A DNA stretch of 47,198 nt from Massilia sp. YIM B02769 (GTDB lineage: Bacteria > Pseudomonadota > Gammaproteobacteria > Burkholderiales > Burkholderiaceae_D). Under the pieces are notes generated by a model that was not told where the DNA came from, searched no databases, and worked only from the letters and a program-made list of their open reading frames with translations. The position numbers and the translations under genes were made by a program. The stretch's first letter is position 1. The number at the start of each line of letters is the position of its first letter. The stretch covers positions 1 through 47,198 of the forward strand of contig NZ_JASNRC010000022.1 of NCBI RefSeq assembly GCF_030411995.1. The letters are read 5' to 3'. Positions 1-8,549 of this stretch are shown piece after piece.

Positions 1-105
1 AGCCCTGTACAATTCAGGACTCAGCACTTGGCAGCGTAACTCACTGTCCAACGAAATGGGGTCACTTCACAGGTGTCCACCCTACAACGGCAGGCCCATC
101 GATGT

Positions 106-1047
106 TCACGCCGCCTTATCGAACGCCAGCATATCCACCCCCGGCAAATCGCATTCCGCCACCGCATTCACGATCGCATCGATCGCCGCACGCCGCGTAA
201 AGCTCTTGCGCCAGACAATCACCACGCGGCGCGACGGCGCCGGCTTCGAGAACGGCACAAACGTGAGCATCCCGTTCGGGTCTTCCATGTCGCGCACCGA
301 CGCGCGCGGCAGCACAGTCAGGCCGATGCCGCTGGCAACCATGTGGCGGATGGTTTCCAGCGACGAGCCTTCGAAGGTGCGCTGCATGCCGTTGCCCGGC
401 GACGAGAAACGCGCCATCTCGGGGCAGACTTCCAGCACCTGGTCGCGGAAGCAGTGGCCGCTGCCGAGCAGCAGCATGGTTTCGGCCTTCAGGTCGTCGG
501 CCGAGATTTCCTTGCGCTGCGCCCAGGCATGCGTGCGCGGCATGGCCACCACGAAAGGCTCGTCGTACAGGGTCTGCATCATCATGCCGTGGTCGGGCAG
601 GGGCAGGGCCATGATGGCGGCGTCGAGCTCGCCCTGGCGCAGCAGCTCCAGCAGCTTGACCGTGAAATTTTCCTGCAGCACGAGCGGCATCTGCGGCACA
701 TTGTCGATCAGGTTTTTCACCAGCGGCGGCAGCAGGTAGGGTCCGATGGTGTAGATCACGCCCAAGCGCAGCGGACCGGCCAGCGGGTCCTTGTTCTGCT
801 TGGCCAGTTCCTTGATGGCCGCGGTCTGCTCGAGCACGCGCTCGGCCTGGGCCACGATCTGGGCGCCGACCGGCGTCACCGAAACCTCGGAGCCGCCGCG
901 CTCGAACAGCGTCACGCCCAGCTCGTCCTCTAGTTTCTTGATGGCGACCGACAGGGTGGGTTGCGCAACGAAACAGGATTCGGCGGCGTGCCCGAAGTGT
1001 TTGGCGCGGGCGACGGCGACGATATATTTCAGCTCGGTAAGTGTCAT
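106..1047 (-). CDS. oxyR: Hydrogen peroxide-sensing LysR-type regulator OxyR
   Basis: This 313-residue LysR-type regulator would switch on peroxide-defence genes after oxidation by H2O2. The N-terminal winged helix-turn-helix covers about residues 1-60, followed by the effector domain. The two redox cysteines are visible at residues 199 and 208, in GHCFRDQVLEVC, exactly the spacing and numbering of Escherichia coli OxyR. Length is normal for the family. It is divergent from pilU with about 160 bp between the two starts, so its autoregulatory site may lie there. No peroxidase or catalase gene is in the window. The paired cysteines separate it from CbbR or BenM-type LysR proteins. Confidence 0.93.
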   Translation of the reverse strand: MTLTELKYIVAVARAKHFGHAAESCFVAQPTLSVAIKKLEDELGVTLFERGGSEVSVTPVGAQIVAQAERVLEQTAAIKELAKQNKDPLAGPLRLGVIYTIGPYLLPPLVKNLIDNVPQMPLVLQENFTVKLLELLRQGELDAAIMALPLPDHGMMMQTLYDEPFVVAMPRTHAWAQRKEISADDLKAETMLLLGSGHCFRDQVLEVCPEMARFSSPGNGMQRTFEGSSLETIRHMVASGIGLTVLPRASVRDMEDPNGMLTFVPFSKPAPSRRVVIVWRKSFTRRAAIDAIVNAVAECDLPGVDMLAFDKAA

Positions 1048-1144
1048 GGGCGTATGGTAGTCAACTTGCAGGTCTGCAATGAATATCCTGCCAAAGTGGC
1101 GAAGTCAGCCAGAGAAAGTGTATTTTACCGGTAATCTTAGTCGA

Positions 1145-1150
1145 TATAAT
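1145..1150 (+). promoter_or_regulatory. Possible -10 box upstream of pilU
   Basis: A perfect TATAAT lies 60 bases before the pilU start in an AT-rich patch of the oxyR-pilU intergenic region. No good -35 hexamer is found at 16-18 bases upstream, so the promoter would be weak or activator-dependent. OxyR is a candidate only because of position. Confidence 0.35.
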
Positions 1151-1209
1151 TGTCGGGTGGGTGGATATCGTATTTACATTCCCCCCCCGCCCAGACCAGA
1201 AAGGCGCGC

Positions 1210-2394
1210 ATGACCAATCCCTTCGGCCCGGCGGAAGCCCAGGCCTACATCCACAAGCTGCTTACTGTCATGTTCCAGCAGGGCGGCTCCGACCTCTTCA
1301 TTTCCGCCGATTTCCCGCCCAGCATGAAGCACCAGGGCAGCATGAAGCCGATGAGTCAGCAGCGCCTGTCCGGCGAAGTCACGCGCGCACTGGCACTGTC
1401 GCTGATGAACGAGCGCCAGCGCGCCGAGTTCGAGGCCGAGATGGAATGCAATTTCGCGATTTCGCTCCCTGGCGTCTGCCGCTTCCGCGTGAACGTGTTC
1501 GTGCAGCAGCAGAGCGTGGGCATGGTCGTGCGCACCATTGCCTCGGAAATCCCGAACTTCGAAAAGCTCGAGTTGCCCGAGGTCCTGAAGGACGTTGTGA
1601 TGACCAAGCGCGGCCTGGTGCTGGTTGTCGGCGGCACGGGGTCGGGTAAATCGACCACGCTTGCGGCGATGATCGACTACCGCAACAGCAACTCGGCCGG
1701 CCACATCATCACGGTGGAAGACCCGGTCGAGTACGTGCACAAGAACAAGAGCTGCCTGGTGACGCACCGCGAAGTCGGCGTCGACACCCACTCCTGGCAC
1801 AACGCCCTGAAGAACACGCTGCGCCAGGCGCCGGATGTGATTTTGATCGGCGAAATCCGCGACACCGAGACCATGGAACACGCGATCGCCTTCGCCGAAA
1901 CCGGCCACCTCTGCCTGGGCACGCTGCACGCGAACAACGCCAACCAGACCATGGACCGCATCATCAACTTCTTCCCGGAAGAGCGGCGCAACCAGCTGCT
2001 GATGGACTTGTCGGCCAATTTGCGCGCCATCGTCTCGCAGCGTTTGGTGCGCACCGAGGATGGCAAAGGCCGCAAGGCCGCCATCGAAATCCTGCTGAAT
2101 ACCCCGACCATCAGTGAGATGATCCTGAAGGGGAACTTCCACAGCATCAAGGAGATCATGCAGAAGTCGCGCGAACTCGGCATGTGCACCTTCGACCAGG
2201 CGCTGTACGAGCTCTACAACAAGGGCTATATCAGCTACGACGAAGCGCTGCGCAATGCCGACTCGGCGAATGGCCTGCGCCTGCAGATCAAGCTCTCGGG
2301 CGACCGCCGCGAGCCGGGCGAAGAGGGCGGCAAATCGCCGACGCTGTCGATGGCGCTGGAAGAAGAACCCGAAGATCCCGCGAACCCTGTTTGA
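1210..2394 (+). CDS. pilU: Type IV pilus retraction ATPase PilU
   Basis: This 394-residue PilT/PilU-family hexameric ATPase acts at the inner-membrane base of type IV pili and assists retraction and twitching. Visible are a Walker A motif GGTGSGKSTT near residue 140, the Asp box around VEDPVEYVH, a Walker B-like DVILIGEIRD and the His box around GTLHANNANQ. The C-terminal extension ending in LEEEPEDP favours PilU over the shorter PilT. I chose the internal ATG over an upstream in-frame start at 1150 because family similarity begins at MTNPFGPAEAQAYIHKLL. A pilT gene is usually adjacent but is not seen in this window. rfaE2 follows six bases downstream. Confidence 0.92.
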   Translation: MTNPFGPAEAQAYIHKLLTVMFQQGGSDLFISADFPPSMKHQGSMKPMSQQRLSGEVTRALALSLMNERQRAEFEAEMECNFAISLPGVCRFRVNVFVQQQSVGMVVRTIASEIPNFEKLELPEVLKDVVMTKRGLVLVVGGTGSGKSTTLAAMIDYRNSNSAGHIITVEDPVEYVHKNKSCLVTHREVGVDTHSWHNALKNTLRQAPDVILIGEIRDTETMEHAIAFAETGHLCLGTLHANNANQTMDRIINFFPEERRNQLLMDLSANLRAIVSQRLVRTEDGKGRKAAIEILLNTPTISEMILKGNFHSIKEIMQKSRELGMCTFDQALYELYNKGYISYDEALRNADSANGLRLQIKLSGDRREPGEEGGKSPTLSMALEEEPEDPANPV

Positions 2395-2400
2395 TTGTTT

Positions 2401-2874
2401 ATGCCGAATTTCGAAACCAAGATCTGCTCGCGCGCCGAGCTGAAGGCGCGCGTGGCCGCGCTGCCGAAACCTGTCGTCCTTACTAACGGCGTGTTCGACA
2501 TCCTGCACCGCGGGCATGTCACTTACCTGGCGCAGGCGCGCGAACTGGGCGCCTCGCTCGTTGTCGCCGCGAATACGGATGCCTCGGTCAAGCGCCTGGG
2601 TAAAGGCGATGACCGCCCCCTGAATACGCTGGCCGACCGGCTGGCGGTATTGGCCGCGCTGGAGTCGGTGAGCCTGGTGGTGGAATTCGACGAGGACACG
2701 GCGCTGGAAACCGTGCTGGAAGCGCGGCCCGACATCTATGCCAAGGGCGGCGACTACGTGATGAGCGCGATCCCGGAAGGACAAGCGGTGCTGGCCTATG
2801 GCGGGCAGGCGGTGGCGATCGACTTCGAGCATGACCGGTCAACCACGAAATTGGTAAAGAAAATTCGCCGTTAA
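2401..2874 (+). CDS. rfaE2: D-glycero-beta-D-manno-heptose 1-phosphate adenylyltransferase
   Basis: This 157-residue nucleotidyltransferase makes ADP-heptose precursor for lipopolysaccharide inner core from heptose 1-phosphate and ATP. The cytidylyltransferase-like fold starts with TNGVFDILHRGH, containing the HxGH nucleotide-binding motif, and ends with STTKLVKKI, the family's ISTT-type signature. It is the stand-alone form of the second domain of HldE, as usual in betaproteobacteria. A TTG at 2395 is an in-frame alternative start; I chose ATG at 2401. No strong ribosome binding site is visible, so translation may depend on pilU. The AT-rich defence island begins directly after the stop codon. 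Confidence 0.9.
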   Translation: MPNFETKICSRAELKARVAALPKPVVLTNGVFDILHRGHVTYLAQARELGASLVVAANTDASVKRLGKGDDRPLNTLADRLAVLAALESVSLVVEFDEDTALETVLEARPDIYAKGGDYVMSAIPEGQAVLAYGGQAVAIDFEHDRSTTKLVKKIRR

Positions 2875-2898
2875 AACGGTTTAATTAGCGGAGGAATA

Positions 2899-4146
2899 AT
2901 GTACTTAGATCACATCAATATTCAAAATTTTCGCTCCTTTCGTCGGAGTAAAATATCCTTTGCGTACCCAGGGCAAGACTTTAAAAAATTAGGTATCAGC
3001 CCGCCAAAAATCAAGAATTTGAATTTGATACTTGGTGACAATGGATATGGTAAAACCTCATTGCTGAGAGCCATTGCGTTGGCATGTCTGGGACCTGTCG
3101 TGTCTAAGTCAGGTCTCTACCCATATCGCTTGATCCGGCGCGAACCGGCTGGCAAAGAAGATAGCGGCAATAAGACAATATCAGGAATGGAAGCGTTCGC
3201 TGAGATCGAGGCGGATTTCGTGGTTTCCAGTGAGAGCACGTCCACGCAAGAACACCTCGGTTCGAATGTGCAAGTCCACGCGAATAAAGATCTGGAAGTT
3301 CTCGAGTGGCGAGGTGCTGGCAATACGCTGTGGGATGAAATATACAGTGAAAGTTCACATGCCTTGTTCGTTGTAGGGTATGGAGCTGGGCGCAGAGTCG
3401 ACCTGAAAGAAGCAAAAGATCTGGGACGGCGCCGTGTTTTTGCGCGCGTACAGCGTATTCAGAGTCTTTTTGAAGACAGCTATGCCTTAATGCCATTGAG
3501 TGGCTGGCTGCCCCAGCTACGCCGCCGTAATCGGTTTGCCGAGGTCGTTGAATTGATCAATCGATTGATGGGGCGTGGACATTATACGTTCACAGGAGTA
3601 ATGCGTGGGGGAGAGTACTTGTTTGAAAGGGGCGGACTTGAAGTGCCGTATCCTGCACTGTCAGATGGATATCGTGCGTTTCTGGGCTGGATAGGTGATC
3701 TGCTCTATCACATTTATAAAACCATACCAAACAACCGCCCTTTGGCCGAAGCACGGGGGATCGTCATGGTGGATGAAATCGATTTGCATCTTCATCCTAA
3801 ATGGCAAATGACGATCCTGCCGACATTGGCTGCCGCGCTGCCGAATGTTCAGTTTATTGTCACTTCGCACAGCCCTCTGTTGGTTGGCTCGGTTGAGCTA
3901 GGGAACATCATTTCAATGAAGGAAGATCGAAAAAATCAGGCGAGCAGACTGGTTCGACTGAACGAACCTGTTCATGGCCTCGATGCTGACCAGGTTCTAT
4001 TAACGGATTACTTCGGTCTCAAGTCTTCTCGAGCAGCCGGAAGAGATCATGTTTTAAAAAAGTTAACAATTAAAGCGCGCAGTGGTGATGAGGAAGCGGC
4101 AATGGAACTTCTCAATACCTTGGCACATGGCACGGAGAAAGTGTGA
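2899..4146 (+). CDS. RecF/SMC-like AAA ATPase, Septu PtuA-like
   Basis: This 415-residue protein has an ABC-type nucleotide-binding head of the RecF/AAA_15-AAA_21 kind. It begins MYLDHINIQNFRSF, has Walker A GDNGYGKTS near residue 47, a signature-like YPALSDGYRAFLGW, Walker B IVMVDEID followed by LHLHPKW, and the H-loop FIVTSHSPLL. There is no long coiled coil. Such ATPases pair with HNH nucleases in Septu (PtuA-PtuB) and in retron-linked modules. Here the next gene is an HNH nuclease whose GTG start overlaps this stop, so the two are translationally coupled. A strong GGAGG ribosome site sits five bases before the ATG. Base composition is clearly AT-richer than neighbouring genes, which suggests transfer. 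The Septu assignment is from domain pairing by eye. Confidence 0.75.
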   Translation: MYLDHINIQNFRSFRRSKISFAYPGQDFKKLGISPPKIKNLNLILGDNGYGKTSLLRAIALACLGPVVSKSGLYPYRLIRREPAGKEDSGNKTISGMEAFAEIEADFVVSSESTSTQEHLGSNVQVHANKDLEVLEWRGAGNTLWDEIYSESSHALFVVGYGAGRRVDLKEAKDLGRRRVFARVQRIQSLFEDSYALMPLSGWLPQLRRRNRFAEVVELINRLMGRGHYTFTGVMRGGEYLFERGGLEVPYPALSDGYRAFLGWIGDLLYHIYKTIPNNRPLAEARGIVMVDEIDLHLHPKWQMTILPTLAAALPNVQFIVTSHSPLLVGSVELGNIISMKEDRKNQASRLVRLNEPVHGLDADQVLLTDYFGLKSSRAAGRDHVLKKLTIKARSGDEEAAMELLNTLAHGTEKV

Positions 4147-5026
4147 TCGGTTATAAAATCACAAGACGAGAACTGGAGAAATTGGTCAAGCAAGAAAATG
4201 CCACATGGTTAAAACGTGCTAGTGATCGAACAGCAGGATTTATCGCTGCTAAAACGTATAGCGAAAAATCAAGCATGTGGAGTGAGATCAAAAGCGTGTA
4301 CATGACTTTGCAGGGGGAGTCAAAATGTGCATTTTGCGAGCGCAAACTGGAATCGGTTGAGATCGGGAAGATCGAGCAGGATGTGGAACATTTTCGTCCG
4401 AAAAACAGAATTTCTGCCTGGGCAGGCTCTTCTTCTCTGACAGCAGCAGGCGTCGTGATGTCCAGCGTACCTGCCGGCGCAGATGGTTACTATGGTCTCG
4501 CTTATGATTTGTTCAATTATGCCGCGAGTTGCAACCCTGTAATTCGGTGTTAAAGAATGATTATTTCCCAATTGCGGGTAACTATGACTTTGCTGGTTTG
4601 CGGCCAGAGAAGATGGGGCATGAGAAGCCGTTGCTTCTGTATCCGATAGGGTCCTTTGACAAGGACCCTGAGACGCTGATCGAGTTTTTTGGCGTCTCGC
4701 CTCGCCCAGTTTCCACCAAGCCTCATGACCGTCATCGGGCACTCGTAACGATCGAATTTTTCAAACTTGACGATGTCATCGGCCGGAAAAACCTGATCAA
4801 AGAGCGTGCAAACATCATTATTGGCCTTTACGTGGTTCTGGAATCCTTGAACGGCAATCGCGGTGATACGAAGCGTTTGCAGCGGACATTGACGTCCGCT
4901 TTGGGCAGCCACGCGCCACATGCCAATTGTGCCAGATCGTTCCACAGGCTTTATGTCAAGGATCGCGCCAAAGGGCAACAGATCTATGAAGCCGCGTCTG
5001 ATCTTCTGGATTCGATGTCACCTTGA
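4143..5026 (+). pseudogene. Frameshifted HNH nuclease, PtuB-like (Septu partner)
   Basis: Two reading frames together make one HNH protein of the kind found with Septu and retron ATPases. The 5' frame (GTG 4143, stop 4551-4553) carries the first zinc pair in CAFCERK and the DVEHFRPK motif. The 3' frame, open from about 4529 to 5026, carries PCNSVLKNDYFPI and the rest of the domain. Adding one base near 4532 joins them as ASC-QPCNS, restoring the second Cys pair. As written, the nuclease is truncated in the middle of its metal-binding core. This could be a real inactivation, a sequencing error or a programmed slip, although no classic slippery heptamer is visible. It ends two bases from the convergent kinase gene. 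Confidence 0.75.
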
Positions 5027-5028
5027 TG

Positions 5029-7107
5029 TCATCCATGATTCCGAGCAGCCACGCGTGCGATGGAATCGGCCAGCATCCCGGGTGGCACCGGCTTAACCAG
5101 GTGCGCCGCGAATCCCGCCTGCTGCGACATCCGTCGATCCTGCTCCTGGCCATAGCCGCTCACGGCCACCAGCGCGCAGTCGGCGCAGCCCGGCAATTCG
5201 CGCATCGCTTCGGCCAGCACATGGCCGCTCATGTCGGGCAGGCCGATATCGAGCAGGATGACCTGGAAGCGCTCCGCGCCGGCCCGCGCCAGCGCCGCCT
5301 GGGCCGAGTGTTCGATCGTCACCCGGTGCCCTTCGGCTTCGAGCAGCATGCCCAGCGTCTGCGCCGCGTCGACGTTGTCGTCGACCACCAGGATGCGCAA
5401 GGCGCCGATGGCGGCGAGGCTGGCAGCGGCAGGCGCTGCCGGGGCGACGGTCTCGGAGGCCGCCAGCAGCGGCAGGCGGATGGTGAAGGTGCTGCCCTGG
5501 CCCGCGCCGGCGCTCTGCGCTTCCACGCTGCCGTGATGCAGCTCGACCAGCTTCTTCACCAGCGCCAGGCCCAGGCCGAGGCCGCCCTGTGCGCGGTCGG
5601 GCGTGCGTTGGGCCTGGGTGAACAAATCAAAGACCACGGGCAGCAAGTCGGCGCCGATGCCGATGCCGTTGTCGCGCACCCGCAGCACTGCCAAGCCGCC
5701 ATCCTGTTCGAGCGACACGTGCAGGGCGCCGCCGTCGGGCGTGTACTTGGCCGCGTTGTTCAGCAGGTTGGCCGCCACCTGGACCAGGCGGGTGCGGTCG
5801 CCGCAGACCGGCATCGGGTGTGACGCCAGGTCCAGCGTCAGCACGTGCCTGCGCGCGTCGATGACGGGCTTGATCTGCTCGACGGCTTCGCGCAGCACGG
5901 CGCCCAGTTCCACGGTGCCCTGGCTGATCGTCACCAGGCCGCGCGTGACGCGCGAGACGTCCAGCAAGTCGTCGACCAGGTGGGTCATGTGCGCGACCTG
6001 GCGGCTGATCACGCCGCTGACTTCCTTGATGCGCGGGACGTCGCCGAACAGCACGCGCAGCAGCTGGGCCGCGCTGCTGATCGGCGCCAGCGGATTGCGC
6101 AGCTCGTGGGCCAGCATGGCCAGGAATTCGTCCTTGCGCTGGTGCTCGCGCTCCAGGCGTTCCTGCTGGCGGTGCAGGCGGTCGAGCATGCGGTTGATGG
6201 ACGTCGCCAGCGTGATCGTTTCGCTGCTGCCGGCGAGTTCGGCGCGCAGCTCGCCGATGCCTTCCTCGCCCAGCTTGCCGGCAAATTGTTCGAGCTTGCG
6301 CAGGTCTTGCGTCAGGCCCAGAGAAAGGCGCGAGCCGAGCAGGAACACGACGAAAGCGAACAGCGCGGCGATGGCAGCGATCAGGCCGTATTGTGTCCAG
6401 GGCGTCTCCAGCGTCGCGCTGACATCGGATACATCCGCTTTCAGCATCAGGCCGAGGTGGGCGAACTCGCCCGGCGCCTGCACCGGCACTTCGTGCGCAT
6501 GGCTACCCGGCTGCGCCTGCCAGGTGAGGATGGACGACGACACCGGGCGCAGGTCCTGCAGCCGGATCTTGTAGACCAGCGCGCCTTCGGGCGTGTTGGT
6601 GCGCGAATAGCGCAGCAGGTTGGCGCCGACCAGTTCCGCGCCGCCGGGACGGTCGAAAATGGCCGCGCCTTCCGCACCCTGGTCGATGCGCTTGCGCAGC
6701 CAGTCCATCTGCCCGGTATCGAAACGCTCGAGGCCATTGCCCGAGATCGGCTTGCCTTCGAAATCGGTGAACAAGACCTGGACCGGAATGCCGTTGATCT
6801 GGCGCAGGCTGTTCAGGAAGGGCGCAAGATAGGTTTCGCGGCCCGCGCTGTCGACCAGGCCGGTGGCCAGGATGGGGCTGTCGGCCACGTCCTTCATGCG
6901 CGAGGCAAGGGTTGCCAGGGTGTTGCCGACGGTGCGCGCGTGGAAGGCGGTTTCGCGCTGCTGCAGCAGGGTCACGGCGGCGTCGTGCTGGCGGTTCACC
7001 AGCCAGACCGAGGCGGCCGCCACCAGCAGCACCGCCACCGCGGTGAGGATGGCGGAGGCAATCGCGAAACGCCGCGTCAGGCTGCCGGCCTTGAAGGTGG
7101 ACCACAT
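5029..7107 (-). CDS. Membrane hybrid sensor histidine kinase with receiver domain
   Basis: This 692-residue hybrid kinase probably relays a periplasmic signal. It has an N-terminal membrane helix (about residues 15-40), a roughly 200-residue extracytoplasmic sensor region, a second helix near 245-262, and a HAMP-like linker. A HisKA domain follows with the H-box LAHELRNPLAP near residue 335, then a HATPase domain with DNGIGIG and GGLGLGLAL. The C-terminal receiver has ILVVDDN, the phospho-Asp in LLDIGLPD and a conserved KP. The ATG start is two bases beyond the stop of the binding-protein gene; a TTG at 7113 overlapping that stop is an alternative. No separate response regulator is adjacent, so the attached receiver or a distant partner must act downstream. 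Confidence 0.88.
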   Translation of the reverse strand: MWSTFKAGSLTRRFAIASAILTAVAVLLVAAASVWLVNRQHDAAVTLLQQRETAFHARTVGNTLATLASRMKDVADSPILATGLVDSAGRETYLAPFLNSLRQINGIPVQVLFTDFEGKPISGNGLERFDTGQMDWLRKRIDQGAEGAAIFDRPGGAELVGANLLRYSRTNTPEGALVYKIRLQDLRPVSSSILTWQAQPGSHAHEVPVQAPGEFAHLGLMLKADVSDVSATLETPWTQYGLIAAIAALFAFVVFLLGSRLSLGLTQDLRKLEQFAGKLGEEGIGELRAELAGSSETITLATSINRMLDRLHRQQERLEREHQRKDEFLAMLAHELRNPLAPISSAAQLLRVLFGDVPRIKEVSGVISRQVAHMTHLVDDLLDVSRVTRGLVTISQGTVELGAVLREAVEQIKPVIDARRHVLTLDLASHPMPVCGDRTRLVQVAANLLNNAAKYTPDGGALHVSLEQDGGLAVLRVRDNGIGIGADLLPVVFDLFTQAQRTPDRAQGGLGLGLALVKKLVELHHGSVEAQSAGAGQGSTFTIRLPLLAASETVAPAAPAAASLAAIGALRILVVDDNVDAAQTLGMLLEAEGHRVTIEHSAQAALARAGAERFQVILLDIGLPDMSGHVLAEAMRELPGCADCALVAVSGYGQEQDRRMSQQAGFAAHLVKPVPPGMLADSIARVAARNHG

Positions 7108-7109
7108 GG

Positions 7110-8303
7110 TCAATCGTCCGTCGGGACCAGCACGCCGTCTTTCCGGTAGCGGGCGATCAGGAGTTCGCGCGCGCCCAGGGCCTCGTGGCGCGCCGGCGTG
7201 AAGGGAGGGGAATAGGTCTTGATCAGGCCTTCGTGGCGGCGCACTTTTTCCAGCGCGTCGCGCACCTTCTTGCGGTCGGTGCTGCCGGCCAGGTCGATGG
7301 CTTTCGCCAGGATGTGCATCAGGTCGTAGGCATGGGCCACGCCCACCGGGCCGTCGATCTCCTCGATCCGGCGGATTGTCGATACCGCCGCCGCCGCGTT
7401 CATGAAGCGCGCCAGGCGCTTCTTGTCGGCGTTGAAGAAGGAAAAGGTCTGGATCACGGAAAAGTCGACCTGGTGCAGGGCAGGGCCAGCCTGGCGCGTG
7501 AACTCGCCGCCGGTCACGCCCCAGTGGCTCAGGATGGGCATGCGCTCGGCCTGCGGCAGGGCCGCCACTTCGCGCACCAGCACGGCGGCCTCGTCGTCAT
7601 TGGCCACCAGCACGATGATCTGGGCGCCGGCGTTGCGCAGCGCCTTGTAGCGCGCCACCAGGGTCTGGTCGCGCCAGTTGTACCAGGCGGTCTTGACGAT
7701 GCGGATGTCCTTGTTTGCCTCAACAAATTTTTCGGCCGCCGCCAGGTTGCTGCGGCCCCAGGAGGTATTCGTCAGCAGCAGTCCCACGTTGCGCAGGCCG
7801 CGCTTGCGCGCCGTGTCCAGCATCTTCGGCATGGCCAGGCTGTCGCGCAAGGACAGGCGGTAGACGTAGTTCGGCTGCATGCCGTTGTCGACGATCATGT
7901 CGGCCGACGACCAGGCCGCCATGAACAGGGTGCGGGTGGACTTCAGGGTCGGCAGTTCCTCGATGATCACCGGGCTGAACCTGCCGCCGAAGACAGCCAC
8001 CAGGTCCGGCATGCGCGCGAATTCCTCGATATTCCGGATGCCGCGCGCGGGGAGGGAACGGTGGTCCTTGTTCACCAGCTCGATCGGCCGCCCGCCGAGC
8101 ACGCCGCCGGCACGGTTGATCTCGCCGATGGCGCTGCGCAGGCCCAGTTCCACGGCCTGGGCCGAGGTGCTGTTATCGAGGCCGAATTCGGCGTCCAGGC
8201 CAATGCGCACCGGAGCGGGTGCGGCGCAGGCGCCGATGGCCAGCAAGGCCAGCAGTATGCCGGCGAAGGCGTGACTCAAGCGGGAGGCAATCGGGTTCGG
8301 CAT
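7110..8303 (-). CDS. Periplasmic ABC-type substrate-binding protein (branched-chain amino acid family)
   Basis: This 397-residue protein has a signal peptide (LSHAFAGILLALLAIGACAAPA) and a type I periplasmic-binding fold of the LivJ/Peripla_BP_6 kind, with typical ELVNKDHRS and VAVFGGRFSPVI segments near the N-terminus. No ABC permease or ATPase is nearby. Instead the next gene, essentially abutting, is a hybrid kinase with an extracytoplasmic domain. I infer that this protein presents a ligand to that kinase rather than feeding a transporter. I preferred the ATG at 8303 over an upstream in-frame start at 8363 because the signal peptide follows it directly. The ligand cannot be told from sequence. 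Confidence 0.82.
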   Translation of the reverse strand: MPNPIASRLSHAFAGILLALLAIGACAAPAPVRIGLDAEFGLDNSTSAQAVELGLRSAIGEINRAGGVLGGRPIELVNKDHRSLPARGIRNIEEFARMPDLVAVFGGRFSPVIIEELPTLKSTRTLFMAAWSSADMIVDNGMQPNYVYRLSLRDSLAMPKMLDTARKRGLRNVGLLLTNTSWGRSNLAAAEKFVEANKDIRIVKTAWYNWRDQTLVARYKALRNAGAQIIVLVANDDEAAVLVREVAALPQAERMPILSHWGVTGGEFTRQAGPALHQVDFSVIQTFSFFNADKKRLARFMNAAAAVSTIRRIEEIDGPVGVAHAYDLMHILAKAIDLAGSTDRKKVRDALEKVRRHEGLIKTYSPPFTPARHEALGARELLIARYRKDGVLVPTDD

Positions 8304-8396
8304 GGCGGAGGCGGGAAAAAGAGGTGCGATATTGTAAACGGTAAATATCTGGCACCCCGCCACGGCTGGCCCAGCCAGCCAAAAACGATAACTTTA

Positions 8397-8540
8397 AAAC
8401 AACTGGGGTCAGGTCTGACATTCGGACACGGCCTCGGCTGTAAGGCGCCGGATACGGTCCTGGAGAGCCGGCGTCGTTACAAAGTCCGCATGCCACGGCA
8501 GAGTTCGTGTCTCGATGTCAGACCTGACCCCCGTTGTTTT
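8397..8540. repeat. 144-bp element with long terminal inverted repeats
   Basis: The outer ~33 bases at 8397-8429 and 8507-8539 are inverted copies with few mismatches, sharing AAACAAC and GGTCAGGTCTGACAT. Inside, GTAAGGCGCCGG and CCGGCGTCGTTAC form a second stem, so the whole element folds into one long hairpin. There is no coding potential. It lies between trmL and the binding-protein gene and resembles a MITE or a RAYT-linked REP unit; no transposase is nearby. Confidence 0.75.
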
Positions 8541-8549
8541 TTTGTTGAT

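Noticed and set aside
1174..2832. A 552-codon minus-strand open frame opposite pilU and rfaE2
   Set aside because: Antisense shadow of two clear genes with biased composition and no domain.
2899..5026. Retron (reverse transcriptase plus ATPase and HNH) interpretation
   Set aside because: No reverse transcriptase or msr/msd-like structure is seen on either side, only the ATPase and nuclease.
8401..8496. Short coding frame in the 8397-8540 element
   Set aside because: The sequence is explained by inverted repeats, and the frame has no ribosome site or resemblance.
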